A DNA stretch of 64,000 bases from Hortaea werneckii (Eukaryota; Ascomycota; Dothideomycetes; Mycosphaerellales; Teratosphaeriaceae): assembly GCA_037044905.1 (NCBI GenBank), contig JBAOKB010000123.1, positions 1 through 64,000 of the forward strand, in the 5' to 3' direction. Under the pieces are notes generated by a model. The model was not told the DNA's origin. It ran no database searches and saw only the letters and a program-made list of their open reading frames with translations. Positions 60,649-64,000 of this stretch are shown here, one piece after another; the first letter of the stretch is position 1, and each line of letters opens with the position of its first letter. Both the position numbers and the translations under genes were made by a program.

Positions 60649-61217
60649 CTAGTCCAGCTCGCCCGCAGACGCCATCCGGCGCAGTGCCTCGATGGACGAG
60701 TGCACCGCCATCTTCGCCATATCCACATGTTGTTTCTGCAGCTTCTTGTGCTCGTCACTTCCCTCCTGTACACCCGGGTATCGCCATTCGAATGTATACG
60801 TCATGTGGTAGTCGTGCTCCGTCAGTCCTGGCCCATCTGATACCGTGTTCGTGATGAGTGCGCCGCTCGGTTGCCAGAAATCGACCTGTGCGTGGGACTC
60901 TAGTTAGCAATTCCCCCATGTCGAGTGCCACAGTCCGAAAAATATCGGAGTACCCAGCTTACTTTGGTCGGATAGTAACTCTTGCAGATCTCCTTGACCT
61001 GGTGTCCGGGTTTGCCCTCTGCGCCCTTGAAATGCGCGACCCGCGTCACTTCGTTCTCCTTCTCTTCTAATACGTCGGTGCCTTCAATCACTGGCACAAA
61101 GTCCTGCGCTTTGCGAATCTTCCTCTGTAGACCCCGCCATACCTGATCGCGGGAGAGAATGGGCGAGGCGCCGGACGGGTTGATCGGCTCGGTGTATGCG
61201 CAGTGGATGTTGACCAT
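60649..61217 (-). CDS. DUF1857 (SRPBCC fold) protein
   Basis: Two exons, 61217-60963 and 60885-60649, encode 163 aa. The 77-nt intron has a GTAAGC donor, a CTAAC branch-like site and a CACAG acceptor. The start MVNIHCAYTEPINPSGASP and the following TRDQVW-like LSRDQVWRGLQRKIRKA are typical of the fungal DUF1857 family of START/SRPBCC-like barrels (some members, such as AtaL, are tied to secondary metabolism). The end has HMTYTFEWRYPGV and a helix closing the barrel. Ligand and role are unknown. It converges with the glutaredoxin gene, with only 129 bases between the stops. Confidence 0.85.
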
Positions 61218-61689
61218 TGTGGAAGCAGAGACGGTATCGAGTTATGGTTGTTCTATGCGTCTTCACGGTCGATCTTGTATTGCTCACGGGTCATGATCGG
61301 AAGGGTGGGTCTCCAACAGACGGGACATTGGCAAACTCCCCGCGTGGAGCTGGAAGCTGTGTGACTTCACGAAGAACCTCAGCTTTCGTCGTTCCACTTA
61401 ACGTTGTCAGTGTGACCATGAGAAGGTGAAAGATCATGGTATGTTTCATCGATTTGCTTCCGTTACATATACACAGTTCGTAATTTGGCCGTCGACTACT
61501 CCGACTCGTTGTCGGTTCACAGTAAGGGACTGAACTTCCTTTGCCCAACTACACGTCCTCTTTCTGCGAAGCCCGCAGCATCATTCTATCAGGAAGAATG
61601 ACCTCTTTCCGGATATGGGCTGGCATGTGGCCCTCTACCTCTTGCATGGCCCATCAGTGATCTAGCGGCGCCTCCACATATGTATTAAG
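61218..61689. other. Intergenic region upstream of the DUF1857 gene
   Basis: About 470 bases between two minus-strand genes. It contains a short frame with a signal-peptide-like start (listed separately at low confidence). Confidence 0.5.
61291..61449 (-). CDS. Possible very small secreted peptide
   Basis: From ATG 61449 the frame encodes 52 aa beginning MKHTMIFHLLMVTLTTLSG, which reads as a signal peptide, followed by about 30 hydrophilic residues without cysteine. It may be chance, or the first exon of a gene whose rest I could not join; GTGAGC lies just after the stop. Low confidence. Confidence 0.2.
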   Translation of the reverse strand: MKHTMIFHLLMVTLTTLSGTTKAEVLREVTQLPAPRGEFANVPSVGDPPFRS

Positions 61690-62086
61690 CTAGCATGTTG
61701 GGACGGATAACGAGGAAGTCTTTCCACCGCAAAAGTTCTTGTCGTAGCATCTAAACCATGTCAGACCAATTCCTTTGGTATAGCGGGACTTGTGAATCCA
61801 TCACTTACCCTCCATATCGAATGCCACAGCTTAGGCCATCAAAGCAAACCGAGAGCGGCGTGCAGTTATCCTTGACTTTGGCTTCCGGCTGTGACGGGGC
61901 TGCGGTGATGGTACTTCCTTCTACTGTCGAGCTGACGCTGGATAAGGTTGTACTTTCTGCCGAGATCGAGGTCGATGATGGTACTTCAGGTACGACCTTG
62001 ATTCTGGGGGAGCCATACTCCCGGTTGGTATTGATGACGGCCGCTGTGGCGGTTGAGGCAAGGAGCGTGGGAAAGAGGAACTTCAT
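61690..62086 (-). CDS. Small secreted protein with six-cysteine C-terminal domain (YGGCYD motif)
   Basis: Two exons, 62086-61809 and 61750-61690, encode 112 aa. The 58-nt intron has a GTAAGT donor and TTTAG acceptor. The signal peptide is MKFLFPTLLASTATA. Residues 20-72 are a Ser/Thr/Pro-rich, probably O-glycosylated linker. The C-terminal 40 residues hold six cysteines with spacings 5, 5, 6, 5 and 11, including CGIRYGGCYD. Splicing is required to reach the last three cysteines, and the frame then ends directly after the sixth (PTC stop). I recall similar CG-x-x-YGGC-Y domains in secreted ascomycete proteins of unknown function. It is an effector or cell-wall protein candidate. Confidence 0.76.
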
Positions 62087-62831
62087 CTTGTTACTGGGAA
62101 TGAAACTCCCAGTTGTTCGGGTTTAAAATCGTTCCAAACGTATCTTGTACTTTGCTTTTTGGGCATTGATCGACTGAGATGTAAATACCTCAGCCTAGTA
62201 GCCGGGACGCCTCTTCACTGATATACGATCTGGCATCCATGGTGGGCACCCTAACAATTACTGAGGATATTACGATCATCCGATCCAGCGTTACAGTCGC
62301 TTCGCTGTGCCGAACGAAGCAGAGCCATGGATAGATCTGTACGACCTCATGCGAACTGCGCCGTTCTCCCATTCATGGAACCTATCTCCGCTGCATTCCT
62401 TGGGGTAGCACAGCATTCCAAAGGATATTGAAGGCCAGCCAATGCGTGTCCGGCAACCAGGTTGCAAAAACTTCCCCGTGCATGATCTCTCCCACGCTAA
62501 GAATAGTGGTGTAGAGATTTTGGTTGAAATCGGAGATCCAGGTGTTCGTCATTTGGCCGAATGAGTGACCAAAGAATGCTCTGAGCCACTAGCAAGATAT
62601 TGCTATGTAACCGCAATGTCTTTGAAGGTGTGACGCCGCGTTGCTTTACATGCCAAAGGAGCGATACGCTCTGAATGTCCTTCGCGTCCTATTCTAGGCA
62701 ATCTGGTTGCCTTTTGGAGCGGGAGGACATTAGTAGTAAAGACTTCCAATGTATAAATGGAATTCGAAAGTCAAGGCTCATCAGAATCTTGGAGAAGGTC
62801 AAGAATTGGGTACGAATACCAACACAGCTTG
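62087..62831. other. Intergenic region
   Basis: About 745 bases between the six-cysteine protein start and the M20 peptidase stop. Nothing recognised. Confidence 0.6.
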
Positions 62832-64000
62832 CTACACACCCCTTCGTGACCTCACACTTTCGTCGGTCCGCTTAACCTCTTCAAATTCTCTCCTGATCTC
62901 ACGCAGAAGTTCCGGCCTAGTCAGGACATCTCCAGCGGTGGCCGCGAGAGCTTTGCCCACTCTCATGGCGTTCTCGTGCGCTTCCTGCGTTCTCGCAGCT
63001 TTCTCAAAGTCAGGGGTATGCGGCCCGCCCAGCTGGTTGCCCTGATCATCTTCACTTCGGATCCAGCAGTTCGGCGAGATGCTTGGTACCGCGTAGGAAA
63101 CGTTGCCTTGGTCCGTCGATGCCATCGTAGCGGACTCGAGGTAATCCACATCTTCCCTGGGAATGTTCCCGCCGAGCCGGTTAAAGAAGTGACGATAGCT
63201 GCGTCCAAGAGCTTTATTGGGCATGTGGTCATCGTACGACCCTCCACGAGTGACTTTCAGCTCGGCGCCGGTGGCGGTCGAGCCGGCTTCAAAACATGCT
63301 TGGACTCTTTTCAATAAAGCATCTCGGCGGGCGCGGGTGCTTGATCTGACCACGAAACGGCCGGCGCTGTATGCATGAATGATGTTCGGTCTGAGACCAC
63401 CGTTGGTAATCATGCCTTGTATTATGTCTCCTGGCTCAGTCTGCTGTCGGAGAACGGAAATGGCGTTGTAAGCAGTGATGAGGGCATCTAGGGCATTGAT
63501 CCCATCCCATGGTCTTGCCGCTGCATGTGCTTCTTTACCAATATACTCAACTTTGAATGCTGTATATGCCGCAGTACGTACTAGAGCAGCATCAGGCGTT
63601 ATTCCAGGATGTGATATGAGGCTGATATCCACGCCATGCTCTGCATATGCTCCAGCATCCAAAAGCTTGATCTTGCCACCGCCTCCCTCTGCGGACAATT
63701 AGATACGTAAGTCACCAATATCGTGTGTTGTCTTACCTTCTGCAGGTGTACCAAACAGGACAACTTTCCCGCTCAACTCCTTTTGTGCGATCAAATGTGC
63801 TATTGCAAGGGCGCCAGCAACGGACGCCACGGCGATAAGATTATGACCACAAGCATGGCCAATGCCCTTCAGCGCATCTGGTGCTAGCTATCAGACCTCT
63901 CCAGAATCATTGCGCTGGCCAACATGATTGCTTGACCTACCGTACTCTGCATTAAAGGAGACTGTCGGGCCTTTTTTGCCACTATCGTATACCGCCACGA
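62832..64000 (-). CDS. Peptidase M20 family amidohydrolase (PM20D2/ACY1L2-like), partial
   Basis: The 5' end lies beyond the window. Visible exons on the minus strand: 64000-63941 (partial), 63883-63737 and 63688-62832, with introns of 57 and 48 nt (GTAGGT/GTAAGA donors, CTAG/GCAG acceptors). The spliced frame reads NAEYAPDALKGIGHACGHN, then GTPAEEGGGGK, both M20 di-metal and catalytic glutamate motifs (GHxCGHN; E-E). GKEAHAAARPWDGINALDAL is the dimerisation-domain motif. The family hydrolyses N-acyl amino acids or dipeptides; PM20D2-type members cleave unusual dipeptides. About 350 residues are visible; roughly 60-90 N-terminal residues are probably missing. Confidence 0.9.

Overview
This window looks like a gene-dense piece of a filamentous ascomycete nuclear genome. 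The genes are monocistronic on both strands. Most are intron-poor, and the introns are mostly 48-100 nt, with GTRNGT donors, CTRAY-like branch sites and YAG acceptors. The gene set (ENA-type sodium ATPase, MirB-type siderophore transporter, animal-type cryptochrome/(6-4) photolyase, hydrophobin-like and other small cysteine-rich secreted proteins, PX-SNARE Vam7) is that of Pezizomycotina. The style of the proteins suggests Dothideomycetes (Mycosphaerellales/Capnodiales), but that rank is inference from memory of family distribution. No bacterial, viral or organellar segment was seen.

Layout. 0-10 kb: (6-4)-type photolyase, an SLC35F6-like transporter, an uncharacterised membrane protein on the minus strand, a 10-cysteine secreted protein, and a one-pass protein with a DUF4097-like serine/glycine repeat ectodomain. 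10-22 kb: Ku80, a DUF4149/TMEM205-like protein, a metallo-beta-lactamase-fold protein that has lost most metal ligands, an F-box protein, a glyoxalase-like protein and a membrane-anchored TAP-like serine hydrolase. 22-36 kb: a stress-response A/B-barrel (Dabb) protein with two possible starts, a low-complexity zone with a probable LINE relic, cysteine dioxygenase, the GTPase Rbg1/DRG1, a potentially myristoylated protein, the ENA P-type ATPase and Rlp24. 36-46 kb: a DHA1 MFS transporter, a hydrophobin-like 8-cysteine protein, Pam18/Tim14, an NmrA-like reductase and a siderophore transporter with two perfect iron-regulator (SreA/Fep1-type) sites upstream. 46-49.5 kb holds no gene I can support. 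49.5-64 kb: an Msg5-type MAP kinase phosphatase, Vam7, an uncharacterised multipass protein, a disordered protein, a dithiol glutaredoxin with two possible starts, a DUF1857 protein, a 6-cysteine secreted protein, and an M20 amidohydrolase cut by the window end.

The genes do not form one pathway. Shared themes are ion and iron homeostasis (ENA with a cluster of PacC consensus sites; siderophore transporter with SreA sites), redox and sulfur metabolism (cysteine dioxygenase, glutaredoxin, degenerate ETHE1-like protein), DNA repair (photolyase, Ku80) and secretion of small cysteine-rich proteins. All spliced models were joined by eye from reading frame and splice consensus. No homology search was possible.
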